Counted from the first letter of the stretch, positions 28,186-36,344 are shown. The stretch: 64,000 nt of DNA from Caryophanales bacterium (GCA_902363455.1 CABJAC010000001.1:1116001-1180000), one strand, 5' to 3'. Notes: generated by a model not told the origin, from the sequence alone. A program made the numbers and translations.

Positions 28186-28766
28186 TGCCGATGGAATCAT
28201 CATCACTTCTTCAACAGATTCAAAATCGACTGATTGAGGCAGACGATCCACTGTTCGAGCAGATTCATGCCGTACAACGCAACGGAGAACGATTGCTCCA
28301 CCGGTTGAACCAGCAACTGTTGTCACCGACGGCGTTTCGCGACACGTTAGCCGAGTTGATCGGTCAGCCGGTCGATGAAAGTGTTGTCGTCTTACCCCCG
28401 TTTTATACGGACTTCGGGCAACACATTTCGTTCGGGAAAGACATCTTCATCAACCGTGGGGTGATGTTGACGGATCTCGGTTCGATTCAAATTGATGATC
28501 ATGTGTTGATCGGCCCGTTTGCCAAGCTGCTGACCGTCAACCATCCGGTCAGTCCGGCAAAGCGGCGTGGTTTGCTCGTTGCCCCGATTCACCTGAAACA
28601 AAATGCCTGGATTGGAGCGGGGGCAACGATTCTACCGGGAGTGACGATTGGCGAACACGCGATTGTCGCAGCAAACGCGACCGTGACGAAAGATGTCCCG
28701 GACAAGGCGATTGTTGCCGGTACCCCGGCTCGAATCATCCGTTTCGTTGAAGAGACGGAGGGATGA
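28185..28766 (+). CDS. hexapeptide-repeat sugar O-acetyltransferase (Maa/LacA-like)
   Basis: 193 residues with a left-handed beta-helix of hexapeptide repeats (about 75-185): ISFGKDIFINRGVMLTD, IGPFAKLLTVNHP with the active-site His, then WIGAGATILPGVTIG and VAANATVTKDVP. The N-terminal helical part resembles the mac domain. It transfers acetyl from acetyl-CoA to a sugar or similar acceptor. It begins at the ATG in TGATG overlapping the SDR stop, without its own clear binding site; the ATG at 28191 is an alternative. Confidence 0.85.
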   Translation: MPMESSSLLQQIQNRLIEADDPLFEQIHAVQRNGERLLHRLNQQLLSPTAFRDTLAELIGQPVDESVVVLPPFYTDFGQHISFGKDIFINRGVMLTDLGSIQIDDHVLIGPFAKLLTVNHPVSPAKRRGLLVAPIHLKQNAWIGAGATILPGVTIGEHAIVAANATVTKDVPDKAIVAGTPARIIRFVEETEG

Positions 28767-28767
28767 G

Positions 28768-29223
28768 ATGAAGCGTCGCTTGACCGTCATAACCATGATC
28801 CTCTCGCTTGTACTTTCGGGGTGCGGTCCGTCGGCGCCTGTGCCGAACGAATCAGACAAAACGGTCAAGGAGAGAGCAACCATGCACATCGAAATCAATG
28901 GTCAGATCGCTTCAGTACAACTGGAAGACAACGCGACAACTGCAGCCTTGATGGCGGACGCCCCGTTTACGATTAAAATGGATGACTTGCATCGGAATGA
29001 AAAGTACCATTATTTCGACAAGGTGTTCCCGACGGATGCCCAATCGGTTCAGACGATTGAGGCCGGAGATGTACTGCTGTATCAAAACAATTGTTTAGTG
29101 ATTTTTTATGAAGCAGTCGAACCGGCAGCTGAATATACACGAATCGGACAAATCACCGATTTTGAGGACGTTCAATCGCTGTTTGCTTCCGCAAGTATCC
29201 AGGTTCGTTTTCTGAAGGAATAG
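28768..29223 (+). CDS. lipoprotein with cyclophilin-like domain
   Basis: 151 residues. A lipoprotein signal (KRRLTVITMILSLVLSGC, lipobox LSGC, Cys near 18) is followed by a Ser/Pro-rich linker. The domain of about 115 residues (MHIEINGQIASVQLEDNATTAALM through YTRIGQITDF) matches the cyclophilin-like fold family of small bacterial proteins. It lacks known isomerase activity evidence. GAGGGATGAG precedes the ATG, and the stop of the acetyltransferase lies just before, so it is the third gene of the SDR operon. Confidence 0.75.
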   Translation: MKRRLTVITMILSLVLSGCGPSAPVPNESDKTVKERATMHIEINGQIASVQLEDNATTAALMADAPFTIKMDDLHRNEKYHYFDKVFPTDAQSVQTIEAGDVLLYQNNCLVIFYEAVEPAAEYTRIGQITDFEDVQSLFASASIQVRFLKE

Positions 29224-29230
29224 ACGACGT

Positions 29231-29275
29231 AAAAAAGACTTACATCTGGTCCCTGACCGATTGTAAGTCTTTTAG
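29231..29275. terminator. bidirectional terminator
   Basis: 12-bp stem AAAAGACTTACA/TGTAAGTCTTTT with a 17-base loop, A-rich on the left and T-rich on the right. It lies between the SDR operon and the convergent Nudix gene. Confidence 0.85.
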
Positions 29276-29292
29276 GTTGATGTGTTTTGCGG

Positions 29293-29781
29293 TCATTTCA
29301 GGGACAGAGGCAAAAAGGAACTATCCAAGTTCCATAACCGGTCTCCCAGTTGTTTAAGCAACTCGTTGGCCCGGCGCTCAATCGTCTCCGGAAGTGTCGT
29401 CTGGCTGAAGTAGCTCAGATTCAGACTTTCCCCGTCGCGCATCGCAAGCGTCCCCGTGACGTCTTTTGCGTGGTAAAGATGAATGACGCTGTATGTTTCA
29501 TCCCCGTTCGGATATTGGAAGTAAAAGCGGGGACCGGAAAAGACGCCGATCAGTTCCAGTTGAGTCGTTTGTAGCCCGGTCTCCTCCTGCAGTTCACGGA
29601 TGGCGACTTCTTCGAGTGTTTCGCCGAGTTCCATCGATCCGCCCGGCAGTCCCCAGTCGTGTGTATCGGACCGGTGTTGGAACAAGACTTCCTGTTGATC
29701 GTTCGTCACGAGGACCGTCGCACCGACGCTGATGATCGGACGACTCCCGATGGTCTTGCGTAATTCTGAGATATACCCCAT
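29293..29781 (-). CDS. Nudix hydrolase
   Basis: 162 residues. The Nudix box is complete and of canonical spacing (GGSMELGETLEEVAIRELQEETG, about residues 47-69, cited in part: Gly, Glu and REL-x-EE present). Upstream DWGLP matches the MutT-like entry. It hydrolyses a nucleoside diphosphate linked to X; the substrate is unknown. AAAGGAGGTCTCTAC before the ATG is a strong binding site. It is separated by 94 bases from the small gene upstream. Confidence 0.9.
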   Translation of the reverse strand: MGYISELRKTIGSRPIISVGATVLVTNDQQEVLFQHRSDTHDWGLPGGSMELGETLEEVAIRELQEETGLQTTQLELIGVFSGPRFYFQYPNGDETYSVIHLYHAKDVTGTLAMRDGESLNLSYFSQTTLPETIERRANELLKQLGDRLWNLDSSFLPLSLK

Positions 29782-29875
29782 GTAGAGACCTCCTTTAAGA
29801 TCTGTAAGATTGGCTTTGATGTAACCAGTGTTTGCACAGGACGGAACAGCATTCTTGTTCGTGATAACGTCTCAA

Positions 29876-30127
29876 TCATTCGGCTGGATTGAGGTGGATC
29901 GCATATGTTGACAGGACATCGGTAAATTGCCGAACACTCAAGTCAGGCTGCAATCGCAGTGAAGGAAGAGAAACGTCCTGAAGAAAGACTTGATGGACAT
30001 CTTCGATTTTTGCCGGATCGCTATGAAGGACGGACATATTCGTCAGAATCGCTTCAATCAACAGGATCTGTTCGAACGAAAGTCCTTGCGCGGATAACCA
30101 TTCGGAAACGCTCGGTCGCTCCTCCAT
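29876..30127 (-). CDS. small hypothetical protein coupled to the SDR gene
   Basis: 83 residues, acidic to neutral, helical, no membrane segment (EWLSAQGLSFEQILLIEAILTNMSVLHSD). I do not recognise the family. Its ATG overlaps the upstream SDR stop codon in TAATG, so it is probably translated by coupling. This tight overlap supports it being a real gene. Confidence 0.6.
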   Translation of the reverse strand: MEERPSVSEWLSAQGLSFEQILLIEAILTNMSVLHSDPAKIEDVHQVFLQDVSLPSLRLQPDLSVRQFTDVLSTYAIHLNPAE

Positions 30128-30876
30128 TACCGGATGAATCCACCCTCTGCATGAATGATCTGTCCTGTGATCCAGGCGGCGTCTTCACTGACGAGGAAGG
30201 CAATGGTCCGCGCGGCATCACTCGGTGTACCGATCCGTCCGAACGGAAACTGCGATTGGAGCTGCGTCCGGACGTCATCCGTCATCCACGTCGAATCGGT
30301 TGGTCCGGGATTGAGCGCGTTGACGGTAATCCCAAGCGGCGCGACAGCGAGCGAAAACGAAGTCGTAAAAGCTGAAATCGCCCCTTTTGTCGCTGCATAC
30401 GCGAGTTCATCCGGCATCGGACCGAGATCCTGTCCGGACGTCATATTGACGATGCGACCATTCTGTAAACCGGCTTGCTCGAACTGACGGGCAAACAGGA
30501 CCGATAACAGCAGCGTGCTCCGGATGTTGACGGAGTAGTGGGCATCGAGTGCTGCAATGTCCAAGGAAGCCAGATCGGTCTGCGTCGAGTGAGCGGCATT
30601 GTTGATCAGCACGGACGGCGTACCGACTGTTGAGAGCGTATGGGTGAAAACACGTTCTGCCGCATCCGGTGCCGACAGGTCGATTTCGAACGCCTCGCTT
30701 TGGGTACCGTTTGCCGCCAGCTCTGCTTGAAACGTCTTGATCCAGGAAGGATCGGCTTTCCAGTATGTAAAACAAATCGTCATCCCTTGAGCCGCGAGCT
30801 TTCGGCAAACCGCCGTGCCGATATCATCGGGATGGCTCGCACCGGTAATGAGTGCGAGCCGGGGTGAATATGACAT
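30127..30876 (-). CDS. SDR-family oxidoreductase (3-oxoacyl reductase-like)
   Basis: 249 residues. The cofactor loop is the longer GASHPDDIGTAV type seen in some FabG-like and enoyl reductase-like SDRs. NNAA replaces NNAG, Ser is in NMTSGQ and the active-site pair is in YAATKGA. The C-terminus has the usual DAARTIAFLVSEDAAWITGQ. NAD(P)-dependent carbonyl reduction of an unknown substrate is expected. The start is at the ATG after GGGAGGCGTTGTT; an upstream extension begins 15 bases earlier. First gene of a two-gene unit. Confidence 0.87.
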   Translation of the reverse strand: MSYSPRLALITGASHPDDIGTAVCRKLAAQGMTICFTYWKADPSWIKTFQAELAANGTQSEAFEIDLSAPDAAERVFTHTLSTVGTPSVLINNAAHSTQTDLASLDIAALDAHYSVNIRSTLLLSVLFARQFEQAGLQNGRIVNMTSGQDLGPMPDELAYAATKGAISAFTTSFSLAVAPLGITVNALNPGPTDSTWMTDDVRTQLQSQFPFGRIGTPSDAARTIAFLVSEDAAWITGQIIHAEGGFIR

Positions 30877-31024
30877 AACAACGCCTCCCATGTAAGTCCG
30901 TCTATGTGTGTCATTGTACCGTGATGAAAAGAAGGGCGTCCAGAAAAAAGAGGGATTTTTTTACAAAATGTAATAGAATCCATCCGTTTCCAAATGCTAT
31001 GATGAAAAAAAGAGGTGGTTCAAC

Positions 31025-31561
31025 GTGCTGAAACGGAAATACGCAGCGCGCTCGTCATGGAAGCGGATGATTGAACGAAATTACCGGGAGCTGTACATGG
31101 AGACGGAATCATTCACCGGGTATGTAACACGGCTTGATATGATTCAGGTGACGCACCCGTTGCATGTTCGGTATTCAGAACAGGTGATTCAGCTTGTTGG
31201 CGACGGCTATTCCTGGCTGCAACAGTTTCCGAGCGGAAAAAAACATGTCGTCACGACGATGTTTGATGAACACGGAAAAATCGTTCAAACATATGTCGAT
31301 ATTTGTCTTCGTCACGGACGGGATGCGAACGGGATTTACTGGGATGATTTGTTTTTGGATCTTGTGTTGTTGCCGTCGGGAGAGTGTTTGATTCTTGATG
31401 CGGATGAGCTGGAAGCGGCATTAAGAGCGGGGGAAATCAACCGGGCGCAGTATGATGAAGCATGGCGGGAGATCGACCGGTTGCGCGAACAAATGCGGAC
31501 ATCGGATTTTGTGCCGGGTACGCTTGCTTATGCGCATCATGCCTTACTGAGCGATGCGTGA
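31025..31561 (+). CDS. DUF402 (FomD-like) protein, nucleoside di/triphosphatase type
   Basis: 178 residues from a GTG start after AGAGGTGGTTCAAC. It matches the DUF402 family by size and by the C-terminal acidic signature IYWDDLFLDLVLLPSGE and ILDADELEAAL, which binds divalent metal. Staphylococcal and Bacillus members (YgaC type) hydrolyse nucleoside tri- and diphosphates; FomD hydrolyses a CMP-ester. Assignment to the family is good and the biological substrate is unknown. Single gene. Confidence 0.85.
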   Translation: MLKRKYAARSSWKRMIERNYRELYMETESFTGYVTRLDMIQVTHPLHVRYSEQVIQLVGDGYSWLQQFPSGKKHVVTTMFDEHGKIVQTYVDICLRHGRDANGIYWDDLFLDLVLLPSGECLILDADELEAALRAGEINRAQYDEAWREIDRLREQMRTSDFVPGTLAYAHHALLSDA

Positions 31562-31570
31562 TTCGAGCAA

Positions 31571-31610
31571 GCAAATCCCGTTGAGTGTCAAAACAATCAA
31601 CGGGATGCTG
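31571..31610 (-). terminator. hairpin downstream of the small peptide gene
   Basis: Stem ATCCCGTTGA/TCAACGGGAT (10 bp, 12-base loop) followed on the minus strand by TTTGCTTG, a weak T-tract. It likely ends the leftward small-peptide transcript and may also help the convergent DUF402 gene. Confidence 0.55.
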
Positions 31611-31621
31611 GAAGGGTGCTG

Positions 31622-31705
31622 CTAGACGATTTTGTTGTTGTTGTGATAGAGGACAAACAGAACGATGCTGATGACGGCTAAGGCGATCACAATAAGCACC
31701 ATCAT
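31622..31705 (-). CDS. 27-residue single-helix membrane peptide
   Basis: Reads MMVLIVIALAVISIVLFVLY followed by HNNNKIV: one long hydrophobic helix and a short polar, Asn-rich tail. GCAAGGAGATGAAACGTC before the two ATGs is a good ribosome binding site, and a hairpin follows the stop. It resembles small single-span membrane peptides in general (KdpF-like size), not any family I can name. It was too short for routine gene calling. Confidence 0.6.
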   Translation of the reverse strand: MMVLIVIALAVISIVLFVLYHNNNKIV

Positions 31706-31862
31706 GACGTTTCATCTCCTTGCGCCTTTGAAAACATGACATATCCCTGTCCTAGTCTTTACCCTGTATTCAGAAGACCGAGTGAGCAGGCCACAGAAAA
31801 TTTTTAACAGATCGAGATGACTGACGAGAAGTCTGATCTGAACCATCAAGGAGGTTGGAAAC

Positions 31863-32525
31863 ATGAAACAGGCGTACATATTTGATATGGACGGGACATT
31901 ATTTCAAACGAATCGTATTCTTGGCTATGCCTTGGACGACGCGTTTACTTTCTTACGCGAGCAGGGACGCTGGACCGGAGAGACTCCGCTTGCGAAATAT
32001 CAATCGATCATGGGAGTACCGTTGCCGGAAGTCTGGCGGACGCTGTTGCCGACGCACACGGATGACGAACGGACAGTTGTTGATCAAATCTTCCAAGGTG
32101 CGCTGATCACCCATATAAAACAAGGACACGGTGCGTTGTATCCGGGTGCCGAAGCGACACTCCGTGCCTTAAAAGCAGCGGACCATCCTTTGTACGTCGC
32201 AAGCAACGGCTGGAACAACTATTTAGCTGCGATCGTGACGTATTATGAACTGGATCGTTGGTTAGACGGTGTCTACAGCATCGAAGACGTGGCGTCGTTA
32301 CAGAAAAGTGATTTGGTACGGCACATCTTGTCAAACCATCAGTTGACGCAAGCGACGGTCGTCGGAGACCGGATTTCTGACTTTATGGCGGCACGGGCCA
32401 ATCAATTACCGGCCATCGGCTGCCGTTTTGATTTTTCGAATGAAACGGAACTGGCAGAAGCTGATTATATCGTCTCCGATTTACGGGACATCCTAAAGCT
32501 GAGCCTTGCTCCGCTCTTGAAATGA
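31863..32525 (+). CDS. HAD-superfamily hydrolase (phosphoglycolate phosphatase-like)
   Basis: 220 residues with motif I FDMDGT (Asp8 nucleophile, Asp10), an alpha-helical cap after it, motif II VASNGW, motif III Lys in LQKSDL and motif IV GDRISDF. The motif IV spacing differs slightly from GDxxxD but keeps two Asp. It is likely a small-molecule phosphatase or nucleotidase. AAGGAGGTTGGAAAC precedes the ATG. Single gene with a shared downstream terminator. Confidence 0.87.
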   Translation: MKQAYIFDMDGTLFQTNRILGYALDDAFTFLREQGRWTGETPLAKYQSIMGVPLPEVWRTLLPTHTDDERTVVDQIFQGALITHIKQGHGALYPGAEATLRALKAADHPLYVASNGWNNYLAAIVTYYELDRWLDGVYSIEDVASLQKSDLVRHILSNHQLTQATVVGDRISDFMAARANQLPAIGCRFDFSNETELAEADYIVSDLRDILKLSLAPLLK

Positions 32526-32536
32526 GATGATCTAGT

Positions 32537-32598
32537 TTCAACACGACACAACCGGTGCCTCCTTTAAACGCAAGGGGACACCGGTTGTGTTGAATTGT
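32537..32598. terminator. convergent terminator between the HAD and methyltransferase genes
   Basis: 12-bp stem ACACAACCGGTG/CACCGGTTGTGT with flanking TCAACACG/TGTGTTGA complementarity. Strong hairpin but only short T-tracts. Confidence 0.65.
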
Positions 32599-32599
32599 G

Positions 32600-33304
32600 T
32601 CATCTCTTTTGGAAAAGCGCTGTCCACAGACCCGATAATCCAAAGACCGGATCGGTCGGTGCAGCTTCCTGCATCAACCGGATTTCAAGGACGTCAAACG
32701 TATCGAAAATCGAGCGGAGTTTGTCTTCGGTGAAGCCAAGACCGCCCTGCAGACTGCGTTGACGGTAAACGTCCCAGTCCGTCATGTCGGACCCGCCGTA
32801 CTGACCACCCTCGACGAAGCAGGTTAAGGCAAAGCAACCACCCGGTCGTAACGCATCCGTGACGACGCGGATGTAGTCGTGTCGTCGGTGCGGGGCGATA
32901 TGATGGAAACAGCCGGAATCGTAGACGAAGTCGTAAGCACCGTCTTCAATCGAGAGCTCAAACAAGTTTCCTTGCCGGAACCGGACATCAAGTTGTCGCT
33001 CGTTTGCCCGTTCATTTGCCCAATCAATCGATGATTGCGCAAGGTCAATCGCGTCAACCTGACTTCCACGTTCCGCCAGATACAAGGCATTACGTCCGGG
33101 ACCGCTTCCGAGTTCGAGGACACGTGTCAGCGGAAGTTGTCTTTGTTCCACGTAGGCGACAAGATTCTCATCCGGTTTATCGACGAAAAAGGGAATCCGT
33201 TTCGTCCGGTCTTCATAAAAGCTATCCCAAAACGCGGTCGGTTCCCGCAGTAAAGCATCCAGCATGTTCAGGATATCGTCCTGCGTGCGAATCGTTTCCT
33301 TCAT
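32600..33304 (-). CDS. class I SAM-dependent methyltransferase
   Basis: 234 residues. Motif I VLELGSGPGRNALYLAERG (about residues 62-80), the acidic DAIDLAQ after strand 2, and DFVYDSGCFHHIAP as motif IV give a standard Rossmann-like methyltransferase. LRPGGCFALTCF is the post-catalytic strand. The substrate is unknown; it looks like thiopurine/tellurite-resistance-type methyltransferases. Its ATG overlaps the end of the creatininase-like gene by 4 bases (ATGA), with AGAGGAG upstream. Third gene of the operon. Confidence 0.87.
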   Translation of the reverse strand: MKETIRTQDDILNMLDALLREPTAFWDSFYEDRTKRIPFFVDKPDENLVAYVEQRQLPLTRVLELGSGPGRNALYLAERGSQVDAIDLAQSSIDWANERANERQLDVRFRQGNLFELSIEDGAYDFVYDSGCFHHIAPHRRHDYIRVVTDALRPGGCFALTCFVEGGQYGGSDMTDWDVYRQRSLQGGLGFTEDKLRSIFDTFDVLEIRLMQEAAPTDPVFGLSGLWTALFQKR

Positions 33305-34071
33305 CGTGGCTCCTCTTTTCTCGCCGGCAGGTTTCTCAAACGGACCGCAGTTGTCAGTATGTCTTCCAAATGTTCCGCCCGCTTGTCGATGAAGGTCGTC
33401 CAGAACGTTTCCCCGATTCTTGCCAGTTCGTCCGGTGAATAGACGCCGGGCTCAAAATGGCCCCAACAGCCGTCCGTTGTCAGTTGATCCCAAAAAACAT
33501 AATCAGCGACCGGGTAATGGGACAGCGGAACGTCTCCCCCCATCGGTTTTAAATCGACGAGTTCCGGACAAAGCCACATTGCCGTCGCGACGGACAACAG
33601 ACCGCCGTGACGTTCGTTTAACCCGTCCAGTCCGGCAACGTGCAACGCTTCCTCAAAAGCCTGATAACGGTGGGTCGTGATGACGACCAGTTCCGGATAC
33701 TTGAAGTTGATCTGTTTGACGAACGCCGATTCCCAGTAGGCACCTCCGTGCCCGTTGCAAAGGACAAATTGATTAAATCCTTGACGGAACAGATTGACGA
33801 TGATTTCTTCGAGCATCGCCGATAACACCGTCGGACTGACGGTGACGGTTCCCGCTTGATTGGCATGTTCTTCGGAGGTATTAAACGGCAGGGTCGGCAA
33901 AACATAGGCGTTTAAGCGTTCGCCGAAAACGGTCGCATACCGCTCGGCAATCAATGTATCAAGATGCATCGGCAAATACGGTCCGAACTGTTCCGTTGCA
34001 CCGACCGAAAGAATGGCAATGTTTGTCTGGCTGTCTTGAATGACTTGTGTACTGTTTTTGTAGCTGAGCAT
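33301..34071 (-). CDS. creatininase-family amidohydrolase
   Basis: 256 residues with the metal ligands of the creatininase/MftE family: Glu27 in GATEQFGP, His36 and Asp38 in LPMHLDT, NGHGG about 108-112, and Glu in LNERHGG. Members cleave cyclic amides or peptides (creatinine, mycofactocin precursor, FAPy in riboflavin/F420 pathways), using two metal ions. The substrate here is unknown. Second gene of the YciI-creatininase-methyltransferase unit. Confidence 0.85.
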   Translation of the reverse strand: MLSYKNSTQVIQDSQTNIAILSVGATEQFGPYLPMHLDTLIAERYATVFGERLNAYVLPTLPFNTSEEHANQAGTVTVSPTVLSAMLEEIIVNLFRQGFNQFVLCNGHGGAYWESAFVKQINFKYPELVVITTHRYQAFEEALHVAGLDGLNERHGGLLSVATAMWLCPELVDLKPMGGDVPLSHYPVADYVFWDQLTTDGCWGHFEPGVYSPDELARIGETFWTTFIDKRAEHLEDILTTAVRLRNLPARKEEPR

Positions 34072-34085
34072 GCATCAATTCTCCT

Positions 34086-34439
34086 TTATTCAAATACTTG
34101 ACGTAATTCGATTTGTCCTTCGCCGTGACCTTGCGGATCCGGCATACGTCTGGCCCAGACAATCGCTTCCTCTTTTGACGCCACATCAATTAACAGGAAA
34201 CCGGCGATCTGCTCCGCCGACGGTTCAAACGGTCCGGATGTGACGCCCGCTTCCTCATCGGGTTGTTGATACGTAAAACGGAGCGCTTCCCGCGTCGGGT
34301 GAAGTCCTTTTGCCATGACCCGGACACCTGCCGTAACCAACTCCTGATTAAAGGCGGCCATCGCTTTTTGGAGCGATAGATCCGGAAGTAAATCGGCTTC
34401 CGACCGGTGAGACGCTTTGACGAGCAACAGGAATAACAT
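34086..34439 (-). CDS. YciI/DGPF-domain protein
   Basis: 117 residues, ferredoxin-like alpha-beta fold. Features are MLFLLLVKASHRSE at the start, a central VTSGPFEPSAEQIAGF close to the DGPF family motif (GPF present, preceding Asp replaced by Ser), and EEAIVWARRMPDP near the end. Many such proteins sit near sigma-ECF genes, none here. The ATG after GGAGGTTAATTG is favoured; a TTG directly upstream is possible. First gene of the three-gene leftward operon. Confidence 0.82.
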   Translation of the reverse strand: MLFLLLVKASHRSEADLLPDLSLQKAMAAFNQELVTAGVRVMAKGLHPTREALRFTYQQPDEEAGVTSGPFEPSAEQIAGFLLIDVASKEEAIVWARRMPDPQGHGEGQIELRQVFE

Positions 34440-34660
34440 CAATTAACCTCCAAACGAAAGTAGAAAATGGTGATGACCGTATCACTTATCTAATCTATTC
34501 GACAAATAGTCAAAAATCCCTGCTGTATCAACTAAAAAATGGATGTAAAAAACTTTGTCGACGGAATAGATAAGGGAAATGATTGCCAATTTAATCGTGT
34601 TTAATTAGCATGGAAATGGAAGTTATGAAATCAGAAATGGTCATGAAAGGAAAGTAGGAC
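34440..34660. other. divergent intergenic region, nothing specific recognised
   Basis: A 221-base AT-rich gap that must hold two promoters. A GTTTAA at about 34597 has only GGAAGT 13 bases later, too far from the sigma-B -10 to call. No small gene seen. Confidence 0.35.
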
Positions 34661-35362
34661 ATGATATATTGTATCGGATTGTTTTTGCTGGGGGTCGTCG
34701 GATTGACGGCGCGCGGGTTGTATTTTGGGATCTTCGATATCACGGAGTGGGCGAGTCTATCATTGCTTCTGCCCGCCGCCTCTGGAGCGGGGTGGATCGA
34801 ACGGATCCAACAAAAGCGGGACGGGACCTTTTGCGGCTTAGATGCCGGATACGCTTCACGCCTCGGTGAACGATTATCGACAGGGGTGAAACAGATCTAT
34901 CGGGCGGATGTTGCGTTCGGTACGTACCGGCGGACGTTCCATAAACCATGGCACCGCTGGTTCATTGCTTTTCCGAAGGTGGAAGGATTTTTTCTGAATT
35001 TGGTGTTCGACGTGTCAAACCAACAACTTCAGCTAGTCGAGAAACCGAATCAACGGTTGTGGAGCAATCAGACGGAATGGTGGATCGAGGAGGGGGGAGA
35101 GACTGTCGGTGAAATCAAAACGGATAATACGTTCCGTCATGCGGCCGCGTTCAGCGAAGTGTTGCAGATGACTTACCGAGCGCAACAGTATCAGATCCGG
35201 TCATCCAAATTATCGCGGCGCGTAGTGGTGTTGCAGCAAGGCGCAACGATCGCCACGAGTAAACGGAAACGGAATCTTTTGACGTTTGATGTTTCCAAAC
35301 ACGACACGCACGTTGCGCTCATCGCCGGAATGGTCTTGTTTCGTTTCCATTATCGGGAATGA
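34661..35362 (+). CDS. membrane-anchored protein of unknown function
   Basis: 233 residues. One or two hydrophobic segments at the N-terminus (about 3-20 and 28-44) tether a soluble domain rich in beta strands (VKQIYRADVAF... WWIEEGGETVGEIKTDN ... RVVVLQQGATIATSKRKRN). The alternation of short strands and the ending RFHYRE recall tubby/LURP-type barrels, but this is a weak impression. AAAGGAAAGTAGGAC precedes the ATG. It lies just before a PH-domain protein, another likely membrane-surface protein. Confidence 0.6.
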   Translation: MIYCIGLFLLGVVGLTARGLYFGIFDITEWASLSLLLPAASGAGWIERIQQKRDGTFCGLDAGYASRLGERLSTGVKQIYRADVAFGTYRRTFHKPWHRWFIAFPKVEGFFLNLVFDVSNQQLQLVEKPNQRLWSNQTEWWIEEGGETVGEIKTDNTFRHAAAFSEVLQMTYRAQQYQIRSSKLSRRVVVLQQGATIATSKRKRNLLTFDVSKHDTHVALIAGMVLFRFHYRE

Positions 35363-35443
35363 GACGCCTCCCGGGTGAAGGGCGGAGTGTGATATCCTAA
35401 GACAAAGCAAGAGAATCAAAAAACAGAAAGCAGGCGATTTTTA

Positions 35444-35812
35444 ATGAGCAATCCACTGAGTCAACTCGCATGGACTTTCGTCTCCGAGTGTGACATCCCC
35501 CATGACGTGCAAGGATTATTGATTCAAGGCGAACAGGCATTGTCCGCCTACAAGACGATCCGTGACGTCGCCGTCTTCACGACCCACCGGTTGATCATTC
35601 GGGACGCGCAAGGACTGACAGGGAAAAAGGTCGAAGTCTACTCGATTCCCTATAAGTCGATCAACATGTATTCGACGGAAAACGCCGGCGGGATGTTTGA
35701 CATCAACTCGGAAGTCCAACTGTTCACCCGGGCCGGAACGATTAAGATCAATCTCAACAAAAAGGTCGACGTTCGAAAAATTGATCTGTTGATTGCCAAT
35801 GCGATTTTATAA
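35444..35812 (+). CDS. bacterial PH-domain protein
   Basis: 122 residues, almost all one PH-like barrel: LIQGEQALSAYKTIRDVAVFTTHRLIIRD, then KVEVYSIPYKSINMYSTENAGG, and a C-terminal helix DVRKIDLLIANAIL. The pattern (FTTxRLI, SIPYxxI) is that of the PF08000 bacterial PH family. Its biochemical role is unknown; some are linked to stress responses. AAGCAGGCGATTTTTA before ATG is a modest binding site. A 27-codon ORF with an ideal binding site follows after 13 bases. Confidence 0.8.
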   Translation: MSNPLSQLAWTFVSECDIPHDVQGLLIQGEQALSAYKTIRDVAVFTTHRLIIRDAQGLTGKKVEVYSIPYKSINMYSTENAGGMFDINSEVQLFTRAGTIKINLNKKVDVRKIDLLIANAIL

Positions 35813-35825
35813 GGAGGAAAGCGTA

Positions 35826-35909
35826 ATGAAAAGAACATTCAAGAAAAAACGAGTGATCCTCTTATTGACGTTGCTCGCCGCCATCTGCCGACCCAAACGA
35901 GTCCATTAA
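35826..35909 (+). CDS. 27-residue basic/hydrophobic peptide ORF
   Basis: MKRTFKKKRVILLLTLLAAI followed by CRPKRVH. The organisation is like a signal peptide (basic n-region, hydrophobic core, Cys) that stops abruptly. AAGGAGGAAAGCGTA gives an excellent ribosome binding site 13 bases after the PH-domain gene, so it is probably translated. It may be a genuine small peptide or the 5' remnant of a longer lipoprotein gene lost after codon 20. No continuation was found in the following 130 bases. Confidence 0.5.
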   Translation: MKRTFKKKRVILLLTLLAAICRPKRVH

Positions 35910-36029
35910 TTTTATTTCAACTCCCGTATTTTATGTTTAAATGAGTAAAGCGTAGCGACAGGCAATCTTCATTTGCTGAATCCGTCACTCTGAATAACAG
36001 GGAAACAGCACGAAAACGCTCCTGCCAAT

Positions 36030-36056
36030 AAAAAAACGGATCCATCAGAGACCCGT
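36030..36056 (-). terminator. terminator overlapping the stop codon of the small exported protein gene
   Basis: On the minus strand ACGGGTC-TCTGATG-GATCCGT (one mismatch) is followed by T7. The stop codon TGA lies in the loop. Confidence 0.7.
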
Positions 36057-36296
36057 CTCGCTGTCATGATCGTACCAGATGACGTCGTACATGCGCCCGT
36101 ACTCCGGATCAACCATTCTTCTGTCGAGAAGGGCGCTGTAACTCTGATACGGATGTCCTTGTTCGTACAGATAATGGCGAATCGCTCCGCGCTCTGTATC
36201 GTCCGAAAAGACGACCGGCGACAGCAATGGTAAGACGATCAACAAGGTGAGTAGAGAACCACCCATCCAAAGTCCAATTTTTTGCCAACGCTTCAT
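36045..36296 (-). CDS. small membrane-anchored or secreted protein, unknown
   Basis: 83 residues. A basic start (MKRWQK) and a hydrophobic stretch of about 18 residues (IGLWMGGSLLTLLIVLPLL) make a signal anchor. The rest is a short polar domain rich in Tyr, Arg and Asp (HYLYEQGHPYQSYSALLDRRMVDPEYGRMYDVIWYDHD). No lipobox. GGAGTGATTTACAA lies before the ATG. Family not recognised. Confidence 0.65.
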   Translation of the reverse strand: MKRWQKIGLWMGGSLLTLLIVLPLLSPVVFSDDTERGAIRHYLYEQGHPYQSYSALLDRRMVDPEYGRMYDVIWYDHDSETGL

Positions 36297-36344
36297 TTGT
36301 AAATCACTCCATTTTAGTTAAAATATTGAAATCATATGTAAAAG

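Noticed and set aside
29876-30127. Toxin-antitoxin partner for the SDR gene
   Set aside because: The small coupled protein has no toxin or antitoxin features and its partner is a metabolic enzyme.
29959-30375. Open frame of 138 codons on the plus strand across the small coupled gene and the SDR gene
   Set aside because: Antisense to two genes with a coupled overlap; composition is Arg-rich as expected of an antisense shadow.
34590-34625. Sigma-B-type promoter (GTTTAA then GGAAGT)
   Set aside because: The -10 differs from GGGTAT at too many positions to call.
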